Assembly (NCBI GenBank): GCA_034440235.1
Contig: JAWXBR010000005.1
Coordinates: forward strand, 1 to 64,000
DNA: 64,000 nt
Direction: 5' to 3'
From: JAWXBR01 sp034440235
GTDB taxonomy: Bacteria; Bacteroidota; Ignavibacteria; Kapaibacteriales; Kapaibacteriaceae
Shown piece by piece: positions 52,729-61,897 of this stretch (positions are counted from its first letter, which is position 1; each line of letters opens with the position of its first letter). A program made the translations under genes and the position numbers. The notes under the pieces are model-generated. The model worked only from the letters and a program-made list of their open reading frames with translations. It did not search any database and was not told the origin of the DNA.

Positions 52729-53781
52729 TTAAGGCACGGCAACTGGGAACGTATCTGACGTACCATCTTCAGCGTAGAGATGAACCATGGCTACACCAGC
52801 GCGAATGCTCGATAATAGAATTACAGCAGACCCATTTAGGGCGTAGGAGTGTGATGCCACCGCAGGAATCGGGCGTCCTGCAAGATCACTCAACTCAACC
52901 TTCACCACGCGCTCTCGAGACACACATCGTGAAACGTCCATACGCACACTACCATCAATCAGCCGCGACGGAGCACAACGTTGCAGATCTACACGTGGAA
53001 GCGACAATTCCACAGCATTTGCTGTTTCTAATGACGATGCTGTTTGAGTAGCTCGGCGGAATCGCGCGAGGAACGCTGGAGTTGCCTCATACCAAACCAG
53101 AACAGAATCATTGTGCAGACTCCCATTCAAGGCAACAAGGTGCGACGACGGTGTTACCCCACCCTCAACTCGCATAACTTTGCGACCCGATCGCGATGTT
53201 ATCATTACGGGCGATGGACTAGGTGCCGAACAGTACACAGTGCGTGCGTCACCACCTTCACAAACAACCTGCATGCATGTTTTTTTGCTGTCATGATTGT
53301 CAACCATTACAACCTCGTCGTTCATGCCAACAACCGTCGCAATTTCTTCGTAAACTGATTTATCAAAATCCAATGCCCTCAGCACAACATCGTGTCGTAC
53401 GTTGTGAACAGGCATTGGGGCAACTACATCGGGTGATGAGACTACTTTTGGCAGAGGCGATCGTGTTACTGAACGAGCTATTGTAGGTGCTATTGAAGGG
53501 GCTACAAATGGGGCTACAAATGGGGCTACAAATGGGGCTACAGTAGGGGCTACTTCCAATTGTGTCGGCATCACACCTGCCACATCAGGTTGAATAGATG
53601 GGAAAAGTGACCAAAAGCCAATTGCGAGCCCAGCGAGTGCGATCGCAACAACACCAACGATACGTTTACGCGACCGGCTACTACGCAGTTCGTCTACACG
53701 CTGTAGTGTCGATTCTAGACTGATGTGTGTGTCTTCGTTGCCAAGGTCGGCAAGAGCGGACGAAACGTCTTTACTTTTCAT
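52729..53781 (-). CDS. candidate membrane anti-sigma factor with large periplasmic part
   Basis: A 350-residue protein with a short cytoplasmic N terminus (about 40 residues), one membrane helix (IVGVVAIALAGLAIGFWSLF) and a long outer part. That part has a VAPF repeat tract, then a beta-rich region ending VHLYAEDGTSDTFPVAVP, with some resemblance to a T9SS-type tail but lacking the PNP motif. The gene overlaps the ECF sigma gene by 11 bp, which is the main reason for the anti-sigma call. No canonical zinc anti-sigma motif was seen, so the assignment is contextual. It ends 27 bp before the tRNA gene. Confidence 0.6.
   Translation of the reverse strand: MKSKDVSSALADLGNEDTHISLESTLQRVDELRSSRSRKRIVGVVAIALAGLAIGFWSLFPSIQPDVAGVMPTQLEVAPTVAPFVAPFVAPFVAPSIAPTIARSVTRSPLPKVVSSPDVVAPMPVHNVRHDVVLRALDFDKSVYEEIATVVGMNDEVVMVDNHDSKKTCMQVVCEGGDARTVYCSAPSPSPVMITSRSGRKVMRVEGGVTPSSHLVALNGSLHNDSVLVWYEATPAFLARFRRATQTASSLETANAVELSLPRVDLQRCAPSRLIDGSVRMDVSRCVSRERVVKVELSDLAGRPIPAVASHSYALNGSAVILLSSIRAGVAMVHLYAEDGTSDTFPVAVP
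53498..53545. repeat. 12-bp in-frame tandem repeat in the anti-sigma gene
   Basis: Four near-perfect copies of GGGCTACAAATG, encoding Val-Ala-Pro-Phe units just outside the membrane helix. A Pro-rich spacer whose length could vary by recombination. Confidence 0.93.
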
Positions 53782-54277
53782 TGCGATCTCCTGTGCGCCG
53801 CTTTAAGTCTTGTCGGGCGCGAAACAACTTGGCCTTTAAGCCCCCTATGGTGCCCCCTTGAACAGCTACAACATCTTCGAGTGTCCATCCAAGGACGTCG
53901 ACCATAACGAGGCATTCGCGATGGGCAGCCGACATACGATTGAGATGATCGCGAACGAGTGAGGCGTCTGTATGGCGCTCTGGGGAAGGCTCTGAAGTGC
54001 GGAAGGTGTCGTGCATCACGTCGTCAATGCGGTCGAATAATCGATGCCTGAAGTTGTGGCGCATAGCTAGTCGATGTGCGATACGAAAGAGGAAGGTTCG
54101 GAAGGCGTCGGGTTCGCGCACAGTGTGCCACGATTCCAACGCCTTCAAAACTGTTTCCGCTGTCAAATCCTGCGCATCATCATGTGAACGAGTAAGCAAA
54201 CGCGCGAATCGTGCCAATGCATCGTGATGCTTTGTCAGCGCGGCCATGAAGGCATCATCGTCACGCTTACGTTGCAT
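53771..54277 (-). CDS. ECF-type RNA polymerase sigma factor
   Basis: A 168-residue sigma factor with region 2 (RLLTRSHDDAQDLTAETVLKAL, FRTFLFRIAHRLA) and region 4 (MSAAHRECLVMVDVLGWTLEDVVAVQGGTIGGLKAKLFRARQDL, here written across its parts). The region-4 helix-turn-helix has GGTIGGLKAKL in place of the usual GTVKSR-type segment. ATG at 54277 follows a TTG in the same frame. It is paired with the overlapping membrane gene downstream. Target promoters are unknown. Confidence 0.88.
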   Translation of the reverse strand: MQRKRDDDAFMAALTKHHDALARFARLLTRSHDDAQDLTAETVLKALESWHTVREPDAFRTFLFRIAHRLAMRHNFRHRLFDRIDDVMHDTFRTSEPSPERHTDASLVRDHLNRMSAAHRECLVMVDVLGWTLEDVVAVQGGTIGGLKAKLFRARQDLKRRTGDRNEK

Positions 54278-54302
54278 CAATTAACGTCCAACCTGAGGTT
54301 TG

Positions 54303-55040
54303 TTAGTGCGGCTTAATCGCAGTAGTCGCTGCCGGAGGCTGCACAACCTCAGCTGCGGCAACTACGCTGCCATAACCAGAGATTATGAATTTCTCTTCCT
54401 TAGCACCTTTGGCGGTGAATGTTACTGCACCATTGAGTTGTTTTGGTTGAGAACCTTCTACAGAGGCAGTAATAACAATCTTCGATTTTGGTGCGATGAC
54501 GGTGTTTTCTTTGAGGTCGACGGTGAACGGACCGTCCATTTTGATGTCGGTAATCTTCACAGGCACGTCACTCGGATTTTCGATTGTGAGTTGTTTCTCT
54601 GAAACGGTGCCCATTTTGATTTCGCCAAATGCAAAATACATTCCCTGTGTAAAGGTAAGCAGGCGCTCGACGTTTGCGTGAAGCATAACCCCTGTCATTG
54701 ACGTATCAGTTCCGAGGGCAGTACGAACTGAAACTGACTTGGAAATAGAGCCGGCTTGGGTTGGACTGATGTTTAGACGAACCTTTATCGTTGCTTTCTC
54801 GCCTGGTTTGAGTGAGTCTTTGTCTTGCTCGACCTTAGTGCAGCCACAACCTGGTCGTACTTCGATAATCTTAACCATGCCCTTGCTGGTATTTGTAATA
54901 AAGATGTTCGACTCCAGATAGCCAGCCTCGGGGATGCCGACAGTGCCCCATTCAATTTTGTCGGTTACTGTTGCGAACGGTGGTTGCTGCGCCGACATGG
55001 TCGTTGCAACAAGGAAAAGGGCGATAAGAAGAACTCGCAT
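54303..55040 (-). CDS. DUF1573 domain protein
   Basis: A 245-residue exported protein: signal peptide (MRVLLIALFLVATTMSA) and two tandem DUF1573-like beta domains. The first has the family hallmark FITNTSKGMVKIIEVRPGCG followed by CTKV; the second begins LTIENPSDVPVKITDIKM. These domains are related to ASPM/HYDIN folds and are common in envelope proteins of the group. It sits 25 bp upstream of the sigma factor gene on the same strand. Function unknown. Confidence 0.85.
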   Translation of the reverse strand: MRVLLIALFLVATTMSAQQPPFATVTDKIEWGTVGIPEAGYLESNIFITNTSKGMVKIIEVRPGCGCTKVEQDKDSLKPGEKATIKVRLNISPTQAGSISKSVSVRTALGTDTSMTGVMLHANVERLLTFTQGMYFAFGEIKMGTVSEKQLTIENPSDVPVKITDIKMDGPFTVDLKENTVIAPKSKIVITASVEGSQPKQLNGAVTFTAKGAKEEKFIISGYGSVVAAAEVVQPPAATTAIKPH

Positions 55041-55173
55041 GTTTACTAACTCCGTTGGGTTTGGGATGATATTCGGGACAAGAGAGACCGGAGAGCGAAA
55101 AAGGATTCGTCGCGGACAGAATTAATTCTTAAAAAGCGTTCGGACAGTGTGAACAGTAGCATCGTGTTAACAG

Positions 55174-55863
55174 TCACACAGTGTTAGTAACAAGGCTTTG
55201 TATAGCACTAACGTATCGATCGACGTAATCATGCGCTAATGTGCGCCTGTATTGCATGATATAGCGTGGGTGATCGAGGTAGACGACTTGCGAGTACTTC
55301 AAAACAGGGACTACTTCGCGTTCTACGTATGTGCGAAGCTTACCACTTCCTAAAACGATACAAACATCGTGCCGAAGGCCTGAAGAATGTTGTTCGGTCA
55401 GACACTTAAGTATGAAGGGTGTAATGGCCTTACATAACACCGGATCGTCGTAGAAGTTGATATTGTTGCCCTCTTTTATGAAGCCCAGGGGCGACATCGC
55501 AGATAGGAATGTATCGCGGTAGAAATTCTCCGGACCTCCGTATGCCTCGATTACCATTTGAATGAAAGTGGCCGATGGTTCACGCCTCATCGTGGTTTCT
55601 GCGCCAATTCCCAGCAGATGATGGAGTGCGTAGGGATCGGTAAAAGAGAGCCCCGTTATGCCCCCTCCCAGCCTTCCGGGATTGATTCCCCATATTGGGA
55701 GTCGAGGGTTAGGGGTATCGGTGTAATACCGTCGACACATTTGGTGGACGTTGGTGCGAACTTCGGGCAAGGAATATGGCTGCATCACCTCGAAACCAGG
55801 AGGTAATGCGACATCGAACTGAAGTCCGAGTAGAAACCGTTCGATGCGTTGACCGAATGTCAC
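55174..55863 (-). CDS. SMUG2-like uracil-DNA glycosylase (DUF4918)
   Basis: A 229-residue protein with the uracil-glycosylase superfamily signature GINPGRLGGGITGLSFTDP and the second motif LDHPRYIMQYRR, as seen in SMUG2-type enzymes of Bacteroidota. It should remove uracil or related bases from DNA. GTG start immediately after the stop codon of the M32 carboxypeptidase gene, with no gap. Substrate range cannot be told from sequence. Confidence 0.88.
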   Translation of the reverse strand: MTFGQRIERFLLGLQFDVALPPGFEVMQPYSLPEVRTNVHQMCRRYYTDTPNPRLPIWGINPGRLGGGITGLSFTDPYALHHLLGIGAETTMRREPSATFIQMVIEAYGGPENFYRDTFLSAMSPLGFIKEGNNINFYDDPVLCKAITPFILKCLTEQHSSGLRHDVCIVLGSGKLRTYVEREVVPVLKYSQVVYLDHPRYIMQYRRTLAHDYVDRYVSAIQSLVTNTV

Positions 55864-57360
55864 TCAGACGTTATAAACTAGTTTAGCTTTGTCGCCAACG
55901 TACACGAGGAAGTCAGTCTCGGTAAGAGGACGTCCGCACACGCGCTGCACAATTTCACTAGGCGTTTCTGTGCGACCGTAGTCGTGAATATTGCTTCGTA
56001 GCCATTCCTTGATGGGAGCGAAGTCTCCGTTTGCTATCCGATTACGCACATCGGGCATGAATGTCTGCAGTGCATTCCACTCCATTGCTGCATAGAGCTT
56101 ACCAAGTGTATACGATGGAAAGTACCCAAGACCTCCGAAGCTCCAGTGAACATCCTGCAGACAACCTTCGGCGTCGTTCGGTGGAACGATGCCAAATGAC
56201 TGCTGCATTTTGGAATTCCACATTTCCGGAATGTCTTTCACAGCAAGAGATCCGTCGATGAGTGCACGTTCGATCTCGAATCGCAAAATGATGTGCAGGT
56301 TATACGTGAGCTCGTCGCTTTCAACACGGTTGAGGGATGGACGCATTACGTTAATCGCTTTGAAGAACGAATCTGGTGTCTGATCACCCATTTGTTCTGG
56401 GAACGCTGCTTTGAGTTTGGGAAGAGCCCAATGCCAGAATTCTGGGCTACGAGCTATAACGTTTTCCCAGAACAACGACTGCGATTCGTGAATGCCCATG
56501 CTTGCACCTTGACCAGATGGTGTTCGCGCAAGTTCTGGCGATACACCCTGCTCATACATGCCGTGTCCTGCTTCGTGAATTAGTCCGAAGAGGCAAGAAC
56601 GCAAGTCATTACGACGAATGCGCGTAGTAAGGCGTACATCAGTCGATGCAAACGACGTGCAGAATGGATGCGCTGAAATGTCGATACGTCCGGTCTTCGT
56701 AGAGAACCCTAGGGCATCGATGATTTCTTTAGCAAACGCGAGTTGTTTGTCTTCTGGATAGCTGCGATGAAGGACTTCGTTGCTAACCTTTGCAACATTC
56801 GGCTCTATTTCTGCGAGTATGCGTTCAGTGCCAGCACGCAGCCTATCGAATACAGGCGTTAATTCACGCGCCGTAAGACCCGGCTCGAAGTCGTTGAGGA
56901 GATTGTCGTAGGGATGTTCGGCTGGACCCAATAACTCAGCTTCGCGACGCTTAAGCTCGACGGTACGTTCGAGAAGCGGACGAAAAATGTTAAAGTCAGC
57001 CGCATCCTTAGCGTGCTTCCACGCTTCGTTTGCCAATGATGCAACACGTGCTTGTTCTGAGACAAGGTCAGAAGGCATCTTCAGTGAACGCACGTGATCT
57101 TGAATAAACGTTTTCACGACCAGCTTTTGTCGCTGTGTTAGCGCATCGACGTATGATGTAGACGCCTCTACAGCTGCACGCGCTTCATCATTTGTCATGT
57201 AGTGATGCACCATGCTCGACAACGTGGCCATCTGTTCAGACCGTGCGGCCACTGCCCCATCAGGCATATAGGTCTCCTGGTCCCAGCCCAGCACTGCAGT
57301 AGCAGCTCCGAGATCGGACGCCTTATGCATGACGTCTTGTAAGTCTGCAAAACTCGACAT
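55864..57360 (-). CDS. M32 family metallocarboxypeptidase
   Basis: A 498-residue zinc carboxypeptidase of the thermostable carboxypeptidase 1 family. HEAGH at 262-266 gives the HExxH site, with the family's FGLIHEAGHGMYEQG context, and the C terminus has HESQSLFWEN and DVHWSFGGLGYFPSYTLG. It cleaves C-terminal residues from peptides in the cytoplasm. It lies downstream of queA by 49 bp on the same strand. Confidence 0.94.
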   Translation of the reverse strand: MSSFADLQDVMHKASDLGAATAVLGWDQETYMPDGAVAARSEQMATLSSMVHHYMTNDEARAAVEASTSYVDALTQRQKLVVKTFIQDHVRSLKMPSDLVSEQARVASLANEAWKHAKDAADFNIFRPLLERTVELKRREAELLGPAEHPYDNLLNDFEPGLTARELTPVFDRLRAGTERILAEIEPNVAKVSNEVLHRSYPEDKQLAFAKEIIDALGFSTKTGRIDISAHPFCTSFASTDVRLTTRIRRNDLRSCLFGLIHEAGHGMYEQGVSPELARTPSGQGASMGIHESQSLFWENVIARSPEFWHWALPKLKAAFPEQMGDQTPDSFFKAINVMRPSLNRVESDELTYNLHIILRFEIERALIDGSLAVKDIPEMWNSKMQQSFGIVPPNDAEGCLQDVHWSFGGLGYFPSYTLGKLYAAMEWNALQTFMPDVRNRIANGDFAPIKEWLRSNIHDYGRTETPSEIVQRVCGRPLTETDFLVYVGDKAKLVYNV

Positions 57361-57409
57361 GTGCTTTCCTTTATTTGTCCAAGCCCCGTCTGGGTTTTGA
57401 AAAACAGTC

Positions 57410-58456
57410 TTAGATAACCATCATTGCATCGCCGTAGGCGAACATGCGGTAGTCTGACTTCATCGCACGTTTGTATGCTTTGAACAACGTTTCCTTGTTG
57501 CCAATGTATGCCGTTGCTACAAGTAGCGCCGGAGAAGCAGGCAAGTGGAAATTCGTGATGAAGCGATTTGCAATCTTGAATTCGTACGGAGGATAGATGT
57601 ACTTATCTGTCCAGCCCTTGTTAGGCTTTACAATGCCCGACGTCAGTACGCTCGACTCAAGTGCACGAACAACAGAACATCCAACTGCATACACATTCTT
57701 CTTGGCCTTGAGTGCCTTGTTAATGGTTTCTGCAGAATCCTTCGGGATCTCGAAGTATTCGCTGTACATGCGGTGTTTCGTTAGGTCTTCAACTTCGATT
57801 GTTTCGAAGACACCCTGACCGATGTTCAGCGTAACCTTGGCGATTTTAATGCCCTTCTTCTCTGCTGCTTTCAGAAGCTTATCAGAGAAGTGCAATCCTG
57901 CTGTCGGTGGTGCAATTGAACCCACCTTCGCATCGTTCGCAAACACACACTGGTATGTTTCCTTGTCGTGGTCTGTTGGTTCGCGCTTGATGTACTCCGG
58001 CAGTGGCATTTGTCCAATCCGCTCGATTACTTCGTGCAGATCACCCTCGTACGAAAATCGAACAGTGCGACCACGCGACGTAGTGTTGTCGATGATTTCG
58101 CAATAGAACTTGTTGTTATCGAAGTAAATCTTGTTGCCAATACGAACTTTGCGTGCGGGCTCGACTAGTACGTCCCAAATTCGTTCTGGGGCCTTGAGTT
58201 CACGCAGTAACATGACCTCGATTTTAGCGTTTGTCTTTTCCTTCTTGCCAAAGAGTCGGGCCGGAAACACTTTTGTTTCGTTCACGACAATAACATCGCC
58301 CTTGTCCATGTAGCTCAGGATGTCCTTGAACTTCTTGTCTTCGATTTCCCCCGTTTCCCTATTAATGACCATCAGGCCAGCGCTCTCACGAGGATCTGCT
58401 GGAAACTTGGCGACAGCGTTCTTGGGTACGGCAAACTTGAATTCGGATAACTTCAT
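57410..58456 (-). CDS. queA: tRNA preQ1 ribosyltransferase-isomerase QueA
   Basis: A 348-residue QueA that builds epoxyqueuosine on tRNA from S-adenosylmethionine. Visible segments include KFPADPRESAGLMVINRETG, GDVIVVNETKVFPARLFG, APPTAGLHFSDKLL and ITNFHLPASPALLVATAY. It diverges from uvrB across 98 bp that hold a good promoter for this strand. Confidence 0.95.
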   Translation of the reverse strand: MKLSEFKFAVPKNAVAKFPADPRESAGLMVINRETGEIEDKKFKDILSYMDKGDVIVVNETKVFPARLFGKKEKTNAKIEVMLLRELKAPERIWDVLVEPARKVRIGNKIYFDNNKFYCEIIDNTTSRGRTVRFSYEGDLHEVIERIGQMPLPEYIKREPTDHDKETYQCVFANDAKVGSIAPPTAGLHFSDKLLKAAEKKGIKIAKVTLNIGQGVFETIEVEDLTKHRMYSEYFEIPKDSAETINKALKAKKNVYAVGCSVVRALESSVLTSGIVKPNKGWTDKYIYPPYEFKIANRFITNFHLPASPALLVATAYIGNKETLFKAYKRAMKSDYRMFAYGDAMMVI

Positions 58457-58490
58457 GTTCTATCCTTGAGGGCGGTGTAGACAAAGACAG

Positions 58491-58521
58491 CAAAGATAAG
58501 GGTCTTGGAAGGGGAGGTCAA
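58491..58521 (-). promoter_or_regulatory. promoter of queA
   Basis: The minus strand shows TTGACC, 17 bases, then TATCTT (sigma-70 reading); the same bases also give TTG, 20 bases, then TATCTTTG, which fits the Bacteroidota TAnnTTTG element. It lies about 35 bases before the queA ATG. Confidence 0.55.
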
Positions 58522-58554
58522 TGAAAAGTTGTTCATAGGCCGTATTTTACTGAG

Positions 58555-60579
58555 ATGCCTGACTTTCAACTCCATACCAAGTACAGTCCTTCGGGCGATC
58601 AGCCCAAGGCCATAGCCGAATTAGTGAAGGGTGTGCAGTCCGGAGACCGCCACCAGACGCTCCTGGGAGTCACGGGTTCTGGCAAGACCTTCACCATTTC
58701 CAACGTTATTCAGGCCGTGCAGCGTCCGACGCTCGTCATTTCCCCCAACAAGACCCTTGCCGCCCAGCTTTTCGGAGAGTTCAAATCGTTTTTTCCGAAT
58801 AACGCTGTAGAGTTCTTCATATCATACTACGACTACTATCAGCCTGAAGCGTACGTGGCTGCGAACGACCTCTATATCGAAAAGGACTTTTCGATAAATG
58901 ACGAAATCGACCGACTACGGCTGCGAGCAACGAGCGCGCTGATAGAGGGACGCCGGGATGTGATTGTTGTGGCGTCGGTGTCGTGCATTTATGGTATCGG
59001 AGCGAAGGAGGACTTTAAAGACCAGCTGCTACTCATCAAAGAAGGCATGCAGATCTCTAGGCAAAAGCTTCTCTACAGATTGAATGACATTCACTATACA
59101 CGCAACGACTTCGAGTTTGGAAGGGGCACGTTCCGTGTAAGGGGCGACGTGGTTGACATTGTCCCTGCGTACGAAGACAACACAGCAATTCGCGTAGAAC
59201 TCTTCGGAGAAGAAATCGAAAAGGTAACGCTGATTAATAAACTCGATGGTAAGTTAATTGAGCATGTTGGTAGCGTACTCCTCTACCCTGCCAGATTGTT
59301 TGTGACGTCGAAGGCTAATCTTGCGCGTGCTGTTACAGCAATCAAGGATGAACTTGTAGACAGGTTAAAAGAGCTACGGTCGCAGGACAAAATGTTGGAA
59401 GCAGCGCGGCTTGAGCAGCGGACACTGTTTGACCTTGAAATGATGAAGGAGGTTGGCTATTGCTCGGGTATCGAAAACTATTCGATGCACATGAGCGGAC
59501 GTGAGCCAGGAGACAAGCCCAGTTGCCTTATAGATTTCTTTCCTGAGGATTTTTTACTCGTAGTTGACGAGAGTCACGTCTCAATTCCACAAGTACGGGG
59601 AATGTACAACGGTGACCGCCAGCGTAAACTCTCTCTTGTGGAACATGGCTTTCGCTTGCCAAGCGCGTTAGAAAACCGTCCGTTGAAGTTCGATGAGTTC
59701 GAACGCCACATCAGTCAAGCAATTTATGTGAGTGCTACCCCCGGTGAATACGAGCTTACGGCATGTATGGGCGCTATTGTCGAACAAGTAATACGTCCGA
59801 CCGGCTTACTCGACCCTCGCATCGTGGTACGTCCGGTCAACAACCAGATCGATGACCTACTCGAAGAAATACGTGCCCGCGTATCCAGGAAAGAACGCGT
59901 ACTTGTGACGACGTTAACAAAGAGGATGGCCGAAGACCTCACCGATTACCTACACAACCTAAACGTAAGTGTGGCTTACATTCACTCAGATGTTGAGACG
60001 CTCGAGCGCGTCGAAATAATCCGCAATCTTCGCATCGGAAAGTTCGATGTGTTGATTGGTGTGAACCTGCTACGCGAAGGACTGGATATGCCAGAGGTTA
60101 CGCTCGTGGCAATTCTTGACGCTGACAAAGAAGGATTTCTGCGGAGTGAGCGCTCGCTGATGCAGACGGCAGGACGTACTGCCAGGAATGTCGACGGACT
60201 CGTCATCTTTTATGCGGACCGTATTACCGATTCGATGCGCGCAGTCATCGAGGAAACAAATCGACGTCGTCAGCTACAGGAAGAATACAATACCGAACAC
60301 GGCATCAACCCGGCAACAGTATACAAGTCGCTTGAAGAGATACTCGAGTCGACTAGTGTTGCAGATATCCAGGCGCAACGCACTACACGCCAGGCAGATA
60401 CTGAGCGCACACGTCTGCGCAAGGCTGCGGAGCCCATGGTAAAGTACCTTACGCCAGAGCAGCGCAAGGACATGGTCGAGCAAATGTTCGTTGAAATGAA
60501 GAATGCCGCGCGCGATCTTGACTTCGAACGTGCAGCAGATCTTCGCGACGAAATTGCCAGACTTCAGTCAATCGACTAG
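58555..60579 (+). CDS. uvrB: excinuclease ABC subunit B
   Basis: A 674-residue UvrB of nucleotide excision repair. Walker A GVTGSGKT with Lys44, the damage-probing beta-hairpin around YYDYYQPEAYV, LLVVDESHVSIPQ, helicase motifs GVNLLREGLDMPEV and QTAGRTARN, and a C-terminal UVR motif (DLDFERAADLRDEIARL) for UvrC and UvrA contact. Full length. Divergent from queA. Confidence 0.97.
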   Translation: MPDFQLHTKYSPSGDQPKAIAELVKGVQSGDRHQTLLGVTGSGKTFTISNVIQAVQRPTLVISPNKTLAAQLFGEFKSFFPNNAVEFFISYYDYYQPEAYVAANDLYIEKDFSINDEIDRLRLRATSALIEGRRDVIVVASVSCIYGIGAKEDFKDQLLLIKEGMQISRQKLLYRLNDIHYTRNDFEFGRGTFRVRGDVVDIVPAYEDNTAIRVELFGEEIEKVTLINKLDGKLIEHVGSVLLYPARLFVTSKANLARAVTAIKDELVDRLKELRSQDKMLEAARLEQRTLFDLEMMKEVGYCSGIENYSMHMSGREPGDKPSCLIDFFPEDFLLVVDESHVSIPQVRGMYNGDRQRKLSLVEHGFRLPSALENRPLKFDEFERHISQAIYVSATPGEYELTACMGAIVEQVIRPTGLLDPRIVVRPVNNQIDDLLEEIRARVSRKERVLVTTLTKRMAEDLTDYLHNLNVSVAYIHSDVETLERVEIIRNLRIGKFDVLIGVNLLREGLDMPEVTLVAILDADKEGFLRSERSLMQTAGRTARNVDGLVIFYADRITDSMRAVIEETNRRRQLQEEYNTEHGINPATVYKSLEEILESTSVADIQAQRTTRQADTERTRLRKAAEPMVKYLTPEQRKDMVEQMFVEMKNAARDLDFERAADLRDEIARLQSID

Positions 60580-60631
60580 GCTACAGAAGTTCTACTAGAC
60601 CGCAATCGCTTGACGTGCTAGAGATTTGCAA

Positions 60632-61897
60632 CTACTTATTCGAACTCATTATAACGTTTTCCATAAAACGCATAAACTGAGCAATGCGCGCTTGCCAGCT
60701 GAATTTTTCGAGAACGAGCTTGCGCCCACGTTCAGCCATTGCCGTCGCTTCCTCGGGATTACTAAGAAGTCGCAAACAAGCGTCGGCAAAATCCTGAGCG
60801 GTATCTGCAATCATCAAGTGTTCATTTGGAATGATTGGAAGTCCTGAGGCACCTAGAGTTGTACTCACAACCGGACAGCGCATTCCCAGACAGTCTAGAA
60901 TTTTAATACGAATGCCACCACCCGAGTGGACACTAACAACGTTTACGGCATACTTCATACGAAAGGCATGAGCATCGTCTATCTCTCCATGAAGGATAAC
61001 CGAACAACCATTGTGAAGATTCTCTACTTCTTTCACAGGCCGACGGCCGGCCATGTGAAGTACTACATTCGGACGTTTAATTAGGATGATCGGCATTACC
61101 TCTTTAACAAACCAAACAGATCCCTTTACGTTTGGTTGCCATTCAAGACTGCCAAGAAGACAAATCGTATCGGGTTCACGATATGCATTACGCACTACCT
61201 CTTCCGTTGGTGCCGAAACACCAGGGAAGATCGATTCTATGCGTTGTTGTGGTTCGTATGACTGATATATCGTTGCATCGGACTCAGACACCGTCACAAT
61301 GCCGTCGACCTCTCGAACTACAGTGCGTTCGTTGCGTTCTGTGCGAACAGCAAGCGACTTCCTGTACGTCCGTTCCCAGAACCCGCGCGTCTTCTCTTCA
61401 CCCATGCGTTGTTGAAGCTGATGTTCGACGTTGTGTGAGCGATAGAGAATTGGTGGCGGTGTCTCCCCTGAGGCTTTGAGAGCCATCTCGAGGCGGGCTG
61501 CCATTTCTACAGAGAAAAGTGAGTCTGCATTGACGAGATCATAGGGTCCGTGTTCACGATACATCTGCACGAGCTCAACAATTGCCTTATCGACAACAAA
61601 TCGTTCAAGCCAGTACGAAAGTGGATGGTGTGGTGCCCATGCCTGGCGTTTAGGAAAGAAGAGATTGCGTAGTGCGTGATACCAGGTAACGGTAGTATCA
61701 ATGGAATAGGCACGCAACACTCGGCAATACGGCTGTAATTCGGAAGGATGTGCATGATGCCGTTTCGTATTAACCAGAAACGCATCTACTACCACACCCG
61801 AATGATGAAGTTCGCGTAGAGTTTCCAGCATAACAACAGCACCGCCATCGCGCGGCGGCACAGGCATACGCGGAAACAACGTCAAGACTTTCATCAT
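60632..61897 (-). CDS. GT-B glycosyltransferase
   Basis: A GT4-like glycosyltransferase of about 421 residues. MKVLTLFPRMPVPPRDGGAV opens the acceptor domain; ICLLGSLEWQPNVKGSVWFV and the Gly-rich VVSVHSGGGIRIKILDCLGM region form the donor site. Start ATG at 61897 overlaps the upstream glycosyltransferase stop; the longer frame is not supported. Third of three overlapping glycosyltransferase genes, probably an envelope polysaccharide or glycoprotein pathway. Confidence 0.87.
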   Translation of the reverse strand: MMKVLTLFPRMPVPPRDGGAVVMLETLRELHHSGVVVDAFLVNTKRHHAHPSELQPYCRVLRAYSIDTTVTWYHALRNLFFPKRQAWAPHHPLSYWLERFVVDKAIVELVQMYREHGPYDLVNADSLFSVEMAARLEMALKASGETPPPILYRSHNVEHQLQQRMGEEKTRGFWERTYRKSLAVRTERNERTVVREVDGIVTVSESDATIYQSYEPQQRIESIFPGVSAPTEEVVRNAYREPDTICLLGSLEWQPNVKGSVWFVKEVMPIILIKRPNVVLHMAGRRPVKEVENLHNGCSVILHGEIDDAHAFRMKYAVNVVSVHSGGGIRIKILDCLGMRCPVVSTTLGASGLPIIPNEHLMIADTAQDFADACLRLLSNPEEATAMAERGRKLVLEKFSWQARIAQFMRFMENVIMSSNK

